A stretch of 64,000 nucleotides of DNA from positions 53,501 through 117,500 of the forward strand of contig JAUJYZ010001550.1 in assembly GCA_033675265.1 (NCBI GenBank). The letters run 5' to 3'. This document shows, piece after piece, positions 1 through 11,935 of the stretch. The DNA is from Actinostola sp. cb2023. Taxonomy: Eukaryota; Cnidaria; Anthozoa; Actiniaria; Actinostolidae. The notes under the pieces are model-generated. The model did no database searches and was not told the origin of the DNA. It worked only from the letters and a program-made list of their open reading frames with translations. How positions within the stretch are numbered: the stretch's first letter is position 1; each line of letters opens with the position of its first letter. The translations under genes were made by a program, and so were the position numbers.

Positions 1-3000
1 ACAAGTGAGTATGCGAAGATCAAAACAGAGACCCCACCCAAACTCGGAAATCCTGGAGAGCCTATTGCAGAACTGACACGCCTCGGATGGACCATCCTAT
101 CACCAGGTAAAGAACCAGATGTTTCCAGCATGTTCCTGACCCAGACTTCCACTACCGACTATGAAAATCTTTGTAAACTGGACGTCCTCGGACTAGAAGA
201 CCAGCTTAAGGATCACCACGATAACGTCTACGAAGAGTTTAAGGAACAGCTCGTTAGAAGTCCAGAGGGATGGTATGAGACAGGTCTTCTCTGGAAGGCC
301 AATCATCCTCACCTACCTAACAACAAGACGGGAAGTCTCCAGAGATTGAAAACCTTAGTTCGGAAACTAGAAAGACAACCAATGCTGAACGAATACGACA
401 GAATAATCAAGGATCAGCTATCGGAAGGAATAGTGGAGCCTGCGCATCATCCACCCGAAGGAAAAGAGTTCTACATCCCTCACAAGGCCATCATACGCGA
501 AACAGCAGAGAGCACCAAGGTACGCATAGTATACGACGCATCGGCTCGTGAGAAGGAAAGTGCGCCCTCACTCAACGAGTGTTTGGAAACTGGTCCGCCA
601 TTACAAAATCACCTCTGGAGTGTACTGGTTCGGAACCGTTTTCATCCTGTGGCCCTTGCAGGTGACTTGAAGCAAGCTTTTCTCCAAGTACGAATACGGG
701 AAGAAGACCGAGATGTTATGAGGTTCCATTGGCTCAAGGATCTGCAAACCAAGGAGGTGGAAACCTTGAGATTTACACGAGCCTTGTTTGGACTTGCGAC
801 ATCGCCATTTCTGCTTGGAGCTGTAATCGAGCAACACTTGAATAATTGCAAGCAGAACTACCCTGAAGAGGTGAAGGAGATCAAGCAAAGTCTGTACGTT
901 GACGATCTCATCACCGGGGGAACAACGGTGAGTCAAGTGTATCAGCTAAAAGAGACCGCCAAGACCATATTTCAACAAGCTCAGTTTGAACTGCACAAGT
1001 GGCACAGCAACATACCAGAACTTGAGAAAACAGGGCCTCCCGTCGACACAGATCAAAGCTATGCCAAGGAGCACCTCGGAGTCAAGAAAGGAGAAACCAA
1101 GTTACTGGGTTTACCATGGAATAAAGAGAAAGACACCATCCAAGTTAAATTCCAGACCCCACTTACCGCCATCACCAAAAGGGGGATCCTTGGAAACTTA
1201 GCGAAGATTTATGATCCTCTCGGGCTAGCATCACCAGTAACAGTAGCTGCAAAGATGCTGTACCGAGATGCATGTGACAGCGGAGCAACATGGGACAAGG
1301 AGCTACCAACCGAGCAACAGAGAAACTGGAAGTCCTGGGAACAACATACACCAGAGAAGATAGAGATACCAAGGAGTCTTGTAGAGTTTCAAGAGGAAAT
1401 CGATTCCATCGAACTGCATGCCTTTGGAGACGCGAGTGGAAAAGGGGTGTCCTCAACTGTGTACGCCATTGTTCATCAACCATCGGGTGACAGTCAAGGC
1501 CTCGTAGCCGCCAAGTCTCGATTAGCGAAGAAAGGTCTGACAATACCAAGACTGGAGCTAGTAGCCGGACACATGTCAACAAACTTAGTACATAATGTCA
1601 AGGAAGCTTTAGAGGGACACCCAGTGACTGATGTTTACAGTTGGCTCGACAGTACCGTTGCCTTACACTGGATACTTGGAAACGGTGATTACAAACAGTT
1701 TGTTAACAACCGCATACGCAAGATCCAGGAGAAAGGATACATCCAGTGGAGACATGTGAGTTCTGGAGAGAACCCAGCAGACTTGGGAAGCAGAGGTGGT
1801 CAAGTAGACGAATCATGTGAGCTCTGGTGGAAAGGACCATCGTGGTTGTCCAAGCCAGAGGAGTGGCCTGCAAACATTGTAACTAGTCCAACAAAGGAAT
1901 CGCAAACAGAAGCCAAAGCAATCAAGCAGGTATTAGCAGTAGCAGTCAAGACAGAGGATGAACTCGACCAAGCAATGCAGAAATGGGACTTCTGGAAAGC
2001 GATACGAATCACTGCGTGGGTAACAAGGTTTATAAGGAACTGTAAGAATCAGCGCGATACAAGAAAGTCTGGCCCCTTAACGACTGAGGAGACGAACAAA
2101 GCCCTACACAACTGGGTGAAAAGAGTCCAAAACAAAGGTGAATACGCAAGCAAATTCCAAGAGGACAAGCTTCAGCTAAACCTCCAAAAGAATAACGAAG
2201 GTGTGTACGAGTGCAGAGGGCGGATACAAGGCGACTATCCAATATATCTGCCAGACGGAGATATATTCACTGAAAAGCTGGTTGCGCACGCCCACTTGCA
2301 GACCCTCCATGGGGGAGTAGGACTCACCATGAGTCACGTCAGAGCAAAATACTGGATACCAAGACTAAGGCGTATGGCGAGACGTATCATCAGGAATTGT
2401 CACGGATGCAAGAGGTTTCAAGCGATAGCACTATCAAGCCCGCCCACGGGGAACCTACCAACCGACAGGACCGGAGGGTCAACCCCCTTCCAAGTAGTAG
2501 GAGTCGATTATGCTGGTCCTATCATTTACAAGCTTAAAAACGGCAAAGAGGGTAAGGCCTACATACTGCTGTATGCATGTAGTCTCACAAGAGCCCTTCA
2601 CCTGGACCTTGTACCAGACCAAACAACTGAAGAGTTCATCAGGAGGTTCAAATGCTTCATAGCAAGACGTGGCAAACCACAGAAGATATACTCAGACAAT
2701 GGCAGAACATTCGTCGCTGCAGCCAAGTGGCTAAAGAAGTTAAGAAACGACGAATCGTTCAACAACTGGTTGGCTAACGAAGGAATCAGATGGCAATTCA
2801 ACTTGAGCCGAGCACCGTGGTGGGGTGGTCAGTTTGAAAGGATGGTTGGACTGACAAAGCAAGCCCTGTACAAGTCCATTGGAAAAGGAAACCTGCGGTG
2901 GAGTGAGCTTGAGGAAGTACTGCTGGACATCGAAGTCGCCCTCAACAACAGACCACTCAGCTACGTTGAGGACGATGTTCAAATGCCACTCTTAACCCCT

Positions 3001-3399
3001 AGTGCAATGCTATTTGGTCAACCCAGTCAGTTACCGGAACAAGACCCTGACACCATCGAAGACGTCGATCTGAGGAAACGAGCCAGATATCTGAGGAAAT
3101 GCAAAGATGCGCTGTGGACAAGATGGCAAACGGAGTACCTGAAGGCACTCAGAGAGAGACACAACATGAAAAGCAACGCAAGAGAAACGACACTGAAACC
3201 AGGAGATGTCATGATCATCAAAAGCGATGAACGGAACCGCAGAAAGTGGAAGTTGGGGATCGTCGATCAGCTGTTCGAAGGACGAGATGGTGTAGTGAGA
3301 GGAGTACGTTTTGAGAGCTGGCAAGTCCTACCTAGAGCGACCGATTCAACATCTGTACCCGCTAGAGGTGGCCTGCGACAGCACAGAGAGGAGAGGTAA
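1..3399 (+). CDS. pol: BEL/Pao Pol polyprotein (RT, RNase H, integrase), 5' partial
   Basis: Replicates and integrates the element. Counting codons from base 1, reverse transcriptase spans about residues 150-340 with the catalytic YVDD at 299-302 (895-906). RNase H follows with HAFGDASGKG, then WLDSTVALHW. The integrase zinc finger has the H-x-H and C-x2-C (NCHGCKRF) pairs, and the core has VGVDYAGP, YSDNGRTF and GGQFERM, the D,D,E residues. The last part is DUF5641-like. The usual family ending (LERPIQ-HLYPLE type) is in the +1 frame, at 3311-3499, and the shift falls in the TTTT run near 3309-3312. The annotated frame therefore ends in about 30 nonsense residues and the natural stop is probably at 3499. 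Either the copy is slightly defective or one T is an assembly error. The start given is only the window edge. Confidence 0.92.
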   Translation, partial: TSEYAKIKTETPPKLGNPGEPIAELTRLGWTILSPGKEPDVSSMFLTQTSTTDYENLCKLDVLGLEDQLKDHHDNVYEEFKEQLVRSPEGWYETGLLWKANHPHLPNNKTGSLQRLKTLVRKLERQPMLNEYDRIIKDQLSEGIVEPAHHPPEGKEFYIPHKAIIRETAESTKVRIVYDASAREKESAPSLNECLETGPPLQNHLWSVLVRNRFHPVALAGDLKQAFLQVRIREEDRDVMRFHWLKDLQTKEVETLRFTRALFGLATSPFLLGAVIEQHLNNCKQNYPEEVKEIKQSLYVDDLITGGTTVSQVYQLKETAKTIFQQAQFELHKWHSNIPELEKTGPPVDTDQSYAKEHLGVKKGETKLLGLPWNKEKDTIQVKFQTPLTAITKRGILGNLAKIYDPLGLASPVTVAAKMLYRDACDSGATWDKELPTEQQRNWKSWEQHTPEKIEIPRSLVEFQEEIDSIELHAFGDASGKGVSSTVYAIVHQPSGDSQGLVAAKSRLAKKGLTIPRLELVAGHMSTNLVHNVKEALEGHPVTDVYSWLDSTVALHWILGNGDYKQFVNNRIRKIQEKGYIQWRHVSSGENPADLGSRGGQVDESCELWWKGPSWLSKPEEWPANIVTSPTKESQTEAKAIKQVLAVAVKTEDELDQAMQKWDFWKAIRITAWVTRFIRNCKNQRDTRKSGPLTTEETNKALHNWVKRVQNKGEYASKFQEDKLQLNLQKNNEGVYECRGRIQGDYPIYLPDGDIFTEKLVAHAHLQTLHGGVGLTMSHVRAKYWIPRLRRMARRIIRNCHGCKRFQAIALSSPPTGNLPTDRTGGSTPFQVVGVDYAGPIIYKLKNGKEGKAYILLYACSLTRALHLDLVPDQTTEEFIRRFKCFIARRGKPQKIYSDNGRTFVAAAKWLKKLRNDESFNNWLANEGIRWQFNLSRAPWWGGQFERMVGLTKQALYKSIGKGNLRWSELEEVLLDIEVALNNRPLSYVEDDVQMPLLTPSAMLFGQPSQLPEQDPDTIEDVDLRKRARYLRKCKDALWTRWQTEYLKALRERHNMKSNARETTLKPGDVMIIKSDERNRRKWKLGIVDQLFEGRDGVVRGVRFESWQVLPRATDSTSVPARGGLRQHREER

Positions 3400-3593
3400 T
3401 CTGAATGCTGAAGCCCCAACGTTTCGACCAAGGAGAGAAGCGGCAGCGTCTGCCCGCGAGAACATTCGCGCAATTGCACGAGATGAACTTGAAGACTAGA
3501 CACTAGTTATAGTCATATACTTGTTACAGTTGAAATTTAAATTCAAATTGATCATTGATATTTGCTACATAAATGAGACAAATAAGGGGAGTG

Positions 3594-3772
3594 TGTGGGG
3601 ATCAAATAACCACAACATATACATGATGTAATCGGAGACTGAGAGAAGAGAGTGCGTGACATCGTTGAAAAAGAAGTGTGTGAGCTATACGCGAGCTGAG
3701 TGACAGCAACTGTGATTGTGAAATACAAAACATTAAAACGTGAATAAATATTGTTCGAATCCATTTCCGACA
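3594..3772 (+). repeat. 3' LTR of the BEL/Pao element
   Basis: The segment starts TGTGGGGATC directly after a purine tract (aataaggggagtg) and ends CCGACA, giving the TG...CA termini of an LTR. It holds an AATAAA polyadenylation signal near 3743. About 179 bp is short for the family. The 5' LTR is outside the window, so the ends are inferred from the TG/CA rule and the purine tract. Confidence 0.55.
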
Positions 3773-4167
3773 GCAATGAGTATTTTGAATTCCTTTTGAG
3801 GCTACTAAATAATTCAATAAAAATGATATTTGCGTCTTTTTTTGATGGGCTTCCTGTGGTAGAGCGCGCGCGCGACACGTATTATATTTATTATATTGGG
3901 ATCCCTGTCGGTTCCCTGTGCATAGAAATGTATAATGTTGGGATCCCTGTGTACGTCCTGTGGAACGCGCCCGCAGCAATGAGTATTTTGAATTCCTTTT
4001 GAGGCTACTAAATAATTCAATAAAAATGATATTTGCGTCTTTTTTTGATGGGCTTCCTGTGGTAGAGCGCGCGCGCATTTATATATTGGGTTCCCTGTGC
4101 ATAGAAATGTATGATGTTGGGATCCCTGTGTGCGTTCTGCGGGATGCGCCCGCAGCAAATGTGTATA
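3773..4167. repeat. Left arm of a foldback repeat enclosing the hAT element
   Basis: Two tandem copies of a roughly 205-bp unit (starts near 3771 and 3977) carry the same landmarks: gcaatgagtattttgaattc, a GCGCGCGC tract, and gggatccctgtg close to a CGCCCGCAGCAA motif. The unit recurs in inverted orientation at 14548-14997. The hAT element sits between the two arms. Confidence 0.8.
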
Positions 4168-5016
4168 TTTACGGCTAGGCTTAGATACATATATCCGGAT
4201 ATTTTTTGAGATATTTAGAAGCTCCTGGGATATTTAGAAAATTCCGAGATATTTAGAAAAATTGAAATTTTCTGCAATATTTAGGACTTTTTTCTGGCGT
4301 TTTTCCTTGATTTACCAGAGCCAGCAATATAACTATCCAGCGGTGTTACTTTTGAATAATGTATCCCACAATTCCAATAGTTAATCAATTCAATATGGCG
4401 GACCATGCCGATCGCTATGGCGCGTTTTCAGGGTCAAAATCAAAAAACTTCATACTTCGTTGTGAATTGTGAAATCAAATGTTCTGTGCCATTAATTCTG
4501 CAAACAAAACTTATTCTGCATTTTGAATTGGCAATTAAAACATCATTTGAGCATCATTTGACCAGAAAAATCTTAAATACATATTTCTGCTAAATGCAAA
4601 AACTAGTACATACACGTCGGATTGAGTAAAATAAATATATCTACTCTCGTACGTGATCCTATTTACGCAAACCGTTCTACATTTGAAACAAAATCTTCCT
4701 TTTGGATTTGTTGTAAAAAAACTACTCGCATGCAGTCTATTTGTTGAACTGTAGAAAACATTCCTACGGATGTGCTAATTCTGAATACACGCATTTTGAA
4801 TTGAATACTTTCGACCAGGCGTTGCTCGATAACACAGCAAGCCTGGCCACTAAGCCGGCATGACGTCAGACAAAGCTGACCAAGAGGAACGTGGGCTCTG
4901 GGAACGAGATTGTCACAAGCCGTCTACCGAAGTTCTGTATGTTAGCGAGTTCCAGGTTGTTTAGCTGTTAGCTAGTTGTCTTCGTGTCAGAACTTTCATT
5001 TAGTAAATAGTATCTG

Positions 5017-6441
5017 ATGGATCCGTCGACCCATAATATCCTCCGTGAGTGCGCTGATCGGCTCATCCAGACTGCCGATCTGATTGCTCGTTCTTCGCCA
5101 GCATCAACTACTAGTAGTAGTACGACCACGTGCACAGCTTCAGCTTCCACTATCACCTCTGTATCTATAGCCTCGCCGTCGATGAGTTCAACATCCTCCG
5201 GCTCAAGCAGTTTCCTCCAGCGGAATCCAAACTCGGCACCTTCTGCTGGACAAACAGTTAGGGCAGAACATGCCCGTCTTTTCGGTTACCAACCTCCATC
5301 AGGTAACGTGCGTAGCCGACCCAACAACACCGGGAGAAGGTCACGGGGAACTAGTCGAGTGGGCCTGCCATATAACAGAGGCCATGGACAAACCTGGACG
5401 AGGTCATTCGTCTGCCTGGCGTCCTATTCTTCGAGCCGAACGAGTAAGTCTGGCCCTAAATGACTTGGGCGAAAAAAAGATTGAATTCCCCAAAAACGGT
5501 AATGGGGCGCAAGTCCATCAGTGTATCATCGAACAGTTTCCCCAGCTGGGCCAGCGAGGTTACTCTATTTTGCGAACGACAAGTGAAAGTGGGAGAGGGA
5601 AAGATTTAATGACTTTACCGATGCCCTGTGCTGGCTTTTCCGTGGATTATTTAAAGGCCGTACTTGGCCAGGCGAAGGCATACTTGAAGCCTTTGCAAGG
5701 TAACATACCGCTTAAAGACCATGACCAGAAGGTGAGAATTAATTAAGTTCTCACACATACATTTTCAGGAATCACTATTAACTAATAAGAATTGTTTTTT
5801 GAACATCATGCTAATGCACCTATCATCGGTTATCCCCTGGGGTGGGGGTGGGGGGAACCCCGGGCAAGGGAGGGGACTTTGCAAAAGGGCCTGTCAAAGT
5901 TGTTAATTTCCCCCTGGTAAGTGGGGACATAGAACAAACAATTGCCCCTCCTAGAGTAGCCTCCTTCGCAGCCGTTTTTAGTATCATCACGCAAGTTCTC
6001 TGATGACAATAAAAACATTCCAACAAATCTCCGTCATTTTCCCCTCCCCCAGGAAGAAATAGCATTCAAACCTCCCTAAAAGTCCCCATGCAAACCTGTA
6101 TTTGCCCCCCCCCCCCCCCCCCCCCCCCCCCAGGGGATAACCGATGATAGGTGCATAAGAGATGTGCGTGTGTGTTGTAAATTTAAACAAACAAAACAAC
6201 AACAAAAATATTATTATTTTTATATTGTAAGCTTATTTATAAACCTAAAACATATTCTATGATATTATTTTGCTGTAATAGGATCAAGAAGTGGATCATG
6301 AAGAAAAGAATGCCAAGATGATGCACATGTACAGGCTCCACTGATGCTAGATTGTTTAAACTGTAGCATGCCATATCCCATGTCAGAATTGCAAGCTCAT
6401 CTTGAGCTCTGTGTTGGTGGACCATCCACATCAAGAACAAG
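5017..6441 (+). pseudogene. Decayed N-terminal part of a G2E3/HECT-like E3 ligase family gene
   Basis: An ATG at 5017 opens MDPSTHNILRECADRLIQ, then a serine/threonine-rich stretch, an LFGYQPP segment and an Arg/Gly-rich stretch followed by TWTRSFVCLA. The continuation SLALNDLGEKKIEF ... CIIEQFPQL ... YLKAVLGQAKAYLKPLQ lies in another frame, so a frameshift falls near 5425-5440. This layout resembles the N-terminal region of the multicopy 'G2/M-phase specific E3 ligase-like' HECT proteins of invertebrates and fish, by memory of the family. A donor follows at 5732. A second exon, 6282-6441, holds a Cys-x2-Cys...His-x3-Cys segment (CLNCSMPYPMSELQAHLELC) like a UBZ-type finger, also needing a frameshift. 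No HECT domain is seen. It is probably cargo or a captured fragment. Confidence 0.5.
5814..6156. mobile_element. MITE with inverted ends
   Basis: ATGCACCTATCATCGGTTAT at the left end is repeated inverted at 6156. Just inside both ends the sequence runs into G or C homopolymers, including a C run of about 27 at 6105-6131. It appears to sit in the intron of the E3-ligase-like remnant. No coding content. Confidence 0.8.
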
Positions 6442-6811
6442 GTTTGTTCACCATTTTATATGAAGTTCTTTTAATTTTTATAATCATGCAGTTTGCAGAA
6501 GAACCATATTGATGTGACAGATTTATGCCAAGCAAATAGAGTACAGTACAAAGAAACGTTTGTGGGCATATACACATTTACTATGTCGGTAATGCATCGT
6601 AAATTTACGATGCCAATCAGAAAATGTAAATAACCAGCTCAACCAATATATACTTTACAATTTATACTTTACGATATATACTTTGCAAAAACTGCCAATG
6701 CAACTTGAGATGGCTATACATGTATATGAGCGTGATTTAGTACATGTTAAGCCTTGTCACATGCTCTACTATAGCTGATAATACATCTAGGTTTAACATG
6801 TACAGGTGGTC
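6442..6811. other. AT-rich, no gene seen
   Basis: Sequence after the UBZ-like exon. Nothing recognisable apart from short direct repeats of tatactttacaat type near 6650-6690. Confidence 0.5.
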
Positions 6812-6815
6812 TTAA

Positions 6816-8760
6816 AGTGCCTATAACCCCCAGTTTGATGTCAATTTTAATAAAAAGTACTTGATTTTATAAGATGTTCTGCGAAAAAGATTTTCGATTC
6901 TGAGCAATCCTTGATTTGTTATGAATTTTTGAAATATTTATTTTGAGGTCCCACTTGTCTTTTTGAAGACTGGGTCGAGTGACGTCTACTAGGGAACCAC
7001 TCGAAAGCGGCTTCCAATTTCACATATGTATACTAGGAATTTTATCCAAAGAACAAGGACTTTTGCTTCTGAATTTCGAGCATTGAACGACAGAAAAACG
7101 ATTAGGATCCCTTGAAAAGTAATCCATATCCTTATAATGGCTACTACAGAGCAATTACGAGTATAAAATATAGTCTTTACGGCCTGCATTATGAACGTGA
7201 AACTCAGGTCGGTGAAGTATGTTTACACCCCGCGGGTTCACTATCCAGTACTGAAGTCATCGATCAAAAGCAAAAATAATCATGGAAAACAGTCTGGGAA
7301 AACAGATAACACGAAGACAATATGTTGTATGAGCAATACAAGTGTCCATGATACAAGAAAACTAACACATCGGACATATTCATCGTATATTCATCATATC
7401 GACATACGGTACGTACAGCTATGCATGTATACATGCATGTACATTATGACTCTATATTTATGTGAAGTCCCGTTTGGGTCGAATTCCGTACATGAAACTG
7501 TTTTACCTCTACTATATTTCTAAGGGTAACTGAGGATAATTTTTATAATTTCTTGTGTACAATCACTTCTTGCACATTTATTTGCCGTATGTCCGTAAAC
7601 AATAACAATTTTATAATAGTCCAAGTCGGTATTTGGGTCTATTACGTTGTTAGTCTCCCTCGCAGCCGTATTTAGTGTCTGCCTGAGAAGTGTATTGTAC
7701 TACAGAACCAACAACGGAGAGATGACAACTGTGGTTTACAATAAAGATAGAATTAAAAACAGTGAACACATTTATTTGCGATATTTACTTTATATTATCA
7801 TGTTAAAATATGAAGTATTTTTCAATAAATTCTATACCCGGTCTACAACAAAAGAACAATTATTACTCTTCTTTTTTGTTTCAGATAAACCCACTGAGTA
7901 TGTCGGTAATAAATAGCGATGTCAGAGAATCCACATACAACAATGCTGAATGCTAGCTATTAAATTGTAGATTGAAATACAGCTTGTATGCGTACAGTAA
8001 CAATTTAATTGTGTGTATTTCGGTGATATAAACCTCACTCCCATGCAGTGTTGATATGCAACCTTTATAGGTATAAACATAAAATATGTATTAGATAAAA
8101 AGCTTGAGCTTTTATTACGGTTCGGCACAAATCCCACCGTTATCGAGTTTAGGTCTCAGCGGCAGTGATTTCGCCGTCCTTTAGCTGGTCGGTCATCGCC
8201 TGAGATAGGAATAAATGAAGACCAATACCTTCTTGAAGGTTTGGGTAATTGTTACATCCATAAACCATGCATCTAGTTGACTTTTTTACAAGCGATCAAT
8301 CTAATTTTTGAAGTCCTGTAGCTAGCGTTGTGCCAAAGGGATTCACCCGGCCATCATTTGCATTAATAATAATTTGTTCAGCCGTATATATAGGGCTCAA
8401 AATGTAGCTTATTATTGACAGTAAGATTATAGAATACTGTGTACTGCTCTATGCCGCAATTAAATTCAATATGGGCTCCTGATAGACCTGAATAAAGTGA
8501 AATCTCTCAGAAGTTCTAGTGATTTTGGGATACGTTCGGTTGTTGTTGTCCCTACTGGACGTCACAACCGAGCTCGGCCCAGTCTCCCAACATCATTGAT
8601 CCCGGGTCTGCAACCGCTCGGAAAAAGCCGTTTTTAACTACTTTCAAAAATTCATAACAAATCAAGGATTGCTCGGAATCGAAAATCGTTTTCGCAGAAC
8701 ATCTTATAAAATTAAGTACTTTTTATTGAAATTGACATCAAAATGGGGGTTATAGGCACT
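6816..8760. mobile_element. TTAA-targeting DNA element (piggyBac/Kolobok type), non-autonomous
   Basis: TTAA stands at both borders (6812-6815 and 8761-8764), and the ends AGTGCCTATAACCCC are inverted copies that stay near-identical for about 118 bp (6816-6933 and 8643-8760). TTAA duplications are typical of piggyBac, Kolobok and Sola3 elements. The 1.9-kb interior has small open frames (7191-7523, 7647-7916) without recognisable motifs. A related end, with the same TTAAAGTGCCTATAACCCC border, lies at 21021. Confidence 0.82.
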
Positions 8761-9983
8761 TTAACAAACAAGCCGCATGTATTTGTGTTGTGATCTACAT
8801 GTATCTTGTAATTACTGGAATACATGTATGCCATGTCCTTTAGGCGAAGACCTGCGTTGGTGAATAGTGTGGCTACGAGTGTTTTTACAGGTCACTGATT
8901 CAGATTTCAGATGCCAACATTTTTTGAAATAGGTGTATATTATATATATAATGTTAGCAGATTCAATTTTCAGTAAGCACATTAATTGCCTTTTTTTCTG
9001 GTCATTGCAGAAGTGGATTTTTGGGGGGTGGCAAATGCAATTCAACCCATACATATGGAAAAATGAAGAGAGCAGTGGTTGTATGTGAGGATAAAAAACA
9101 TGACAGTTTTTATGGGCGGTTTTTATGGGTGGCAAATGCGATTCAATCCATACATATTGAAAGGAGGAGAAGAGGGAAGAGGAAAGTAAACATAAAAAAA
9201 TAAATATAAATTAAAGAAAGAGAAAAATATAAAGAAAGAAAAATAAATAAAAAATAAAAATTTTGATTTAATTTAAAAATAATAAAATAATAATAATAGA
9301 AAATAATAATAAAAAATAAAAACAAGAAAGATAGAAAATAAAAAATAAAAATTGATAAATAAAGTGGCTGTATGTGAGGATTAAAAAATAAAAAATTGAA
9401 AAATAAAAAATTGAAAATAAAAATAGAAATTAATTAATTAATGGATAAATAAATAAATAGATAAATAAATGGATAAAGGGTTCAGAAATTAAAAGAAAAA
9501 GATAGGAAAAAAGGGGTGAATGAAGAAAGAAAATGAAAATATGAAAATACAGTGAAAATATAAATATTTGGTATACGAAACAAAATGGTTATACAATAAA
9601 GGAAGGTATACAAATAGGTTGAGGGGAGGGGAGGGGACGGCGGCGAGGCAGGGAGGGGAGGGAGCGAAGGTGGTTTTCGTCAAGGTAAATTGAACGACCA
9701 TGGAGGAGGGATAGAACGTATAGAGTGAAGGAATAGACAACAAGCGTAATTAAATAATAAATAACAGACAAAACCGAACGCAATTGATGACGCTAGCAAC
9801 GTTGCGAGCACGCGTGAAAGCACAAACGACGGCTACCGAGGGAAGGAACGGGAAGATCGTAGCATAAAATATAACACCGTGGAGGGAGATGGGACTCAGT
9901 AGTACCACGTTCCACCAAGAGTTAATCAACGGGAGCTTGAAATCTTGGTGGAGATATAGATCAATGTATTTCATACTTCTAAG

Positions 9984-10436
9984 CCAAAGCACTACACACC
10001 CTTCCCCTGTATGCACACATATGCCTGGCCAAACATACAAAACATGCGCTTAAACCACATCCTCCCAATCCCCCCTCCAATCTCTTTACCACGACCCTGT
10101 AAAGCGCAGCTATCCCTACCACCCCACCCTCCTACGAACCAAAGCACTACACACCCTTCCCCTGTATGCACACATATGCCTGGCCAAACATACAAAACAT
10201 GCGCTTAAACCACATCCTCCCATCCCCCCTCCAATCTCTTTACCACGACCCTGTGAAGCGCAGCTATCCCTACCACCCCATCCTCCTACGAACCAAAGCA
10301 CTACACACCCTTCCCCTGTATGCACACATATGCCTGGCCAAACTTACAAATCATGCGTTTAAACCACATCCTCCCCATCCCCCCTCCAATCTCTTTACCA
10401 CGACCCTGTGAAGCGCAGCTATCCCTACCATCCCAG
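9984..10436. repeat. Tandem repeat of about 155 bp, three copies
   Basis: Copies begin CCAAAGCACTACACACCC at 9984, 10139 and 10293 (periods 155 and 154 bp), and the last diverges after about 140 bp. They lie in the loop of the foldback. The open frames across them only reflect the C-rich repeat. Confidence 0.9.
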
Positions 10437-11399
10437 CCCACCATACGCCCATGATCCCTCCCATCAACTCCCCTACACTACCAACCCTACACACACCCTA
10501 CATACTCCCTTCCCTACCAGCACTACACCACCCATGCACTCAAACAAACCCCCTCCCCAACCCCCTTACACATGCCTCAATGCAATACAACACACACACA
10601 GCCCTTCCTTTCTATGCACACATAAACATATACACTATCCTTCCATACAAAACGTACGCTTTGAATCAGGCCTATCATTATCTCGATCCGGTTTCATCCA
10701 ACTCCAGCAGTGCTTCTCATGTTACCGTCCCAGCGACCGGCATTCCTCACATTCCATCGACCCCTCCCATTGTGTATCGCATTACATTTGAACTCCGACA
10801 TGTATCGCCAGCAGCAACACAACTATTTGCCCTCAGGTTATAGACCCTTTGTCCAAACCAAGCACCAAGTAAGTCCTACCATCCACTCACGAGATTGCTA
10901 TAGACCGCCACTTTGTTATCACCTCTATTTGTGCTCACGTACTAGTTCTCACGCCACGCTAGCGACAAACACGGCTCCCACCGGTACCTCGTGTGTATTG
11001 GGCTTGACTTCGTAGCTGGCTTAGAAGTATGAAATACATTGATCTATATCTCCACCAAGGTTTCAAGCTCCCGTTGATTAAATCTTGGTGGAACGTGGTA
11101 CTACTTAGTCCCATCTCCCTCCACGGTTTATATTTTCTGCTACGATCTTCCCGTTCCTTCCCTCGATCGGTAGCCGTCGTTTGTGCTTTTACGCGTGCTC
11201 GCAACGTTGCTAGCGTCATCAATTGCGTTTGGTTTTTGTCTGTTATGTATTATTTAATTTTGCTTGTTGTCTATTCATTCTCTATATGCGTTCTATCCCT
11301 CCTCCACGGTTGTTCGTTTTACCTTGACGAAAACCACCTTCCCTCCCTCCCCTCCCTGCTTCGCCGCCGTCCCCTCCCCTCCCCGCAACAACCATTTTG

Positions 11400-11935
11400 T
11401 TTCGTATACGAAATATTTATATTTTCAGTTTTTTCATATTTTCATTTTCTTTCTTCATTCGCCTTTTTCCCTATCTTTTTCTTTTAATTTCTGAACCCTT
11501 TATCCATTTATTTTTCTATTTATTTATCTATACATTTATTTATTTATCTCTATTTTTACTTTCAATTTTGTATTTTTTAATTTTTTATATTTTAATCCCC
11601 ACATACAGCCACTTTATTTATCTATCTTAATTTTTATTTTTATTATTTTTAATTTTTAATTTTTCATTATTTTTATTATTTTCTATTAATATTATTTTAT
11701 TATTTTCAATTTAATCAAAATTTTAATTTTTAATTTATTTTTATTTCTTTATATATATTTCTTTATTTCTTTATATTTTTATTTTTTTTTATTTTATTTA
11801 TTTATTTATTTATTTTATTTATTTTTTATTTTAATTTTTTATTTTATTTTATATATTTTTATTTTTATTTTATTTTATTATTTTTTTCTCTTTCTTTAAT
11901 TTATATATATATTTTTTATGTATACTTTCCTCTTC
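11400..11935. repeat. AT-rich low-complexity tract
   Basis: Almost pure T/A sequence with TTTATTTATT-like stretches. It mirrors the A-rich tract at about 9187-9480 in the opposite arm. No coding potential. Confidence 0.85.

Larger units (their letters stand above)
1..3772 (+). mobile_element. BEL/Pao LTR retrotransposon, 3' portion
   Basis: The reading frame is open from the first base of the window, so the 5' LTR, gag and most of the protease lie to the left. Visible parts in order are the tail of the A17-type protease region, reverse transcriptase, RNase H, H2C2 integrase zinc finger, integrase core and the DUF5641-type C-terminus. A purine-rich tract follows just before 3594, then a short 3' LTR. 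This domain order is diagnostic of BEL/Pao, as opposed to Ty3 or Ty1 elements. Target-site duplications cannot be checked because the left end is missing. Confidence 0.93.

Noticed and set aside
10011..10843. Pro/His-rich frames in the foldback loop
   Set aside because: They follow the C-rich 155-bp tandem repeat, with no conserved motif.
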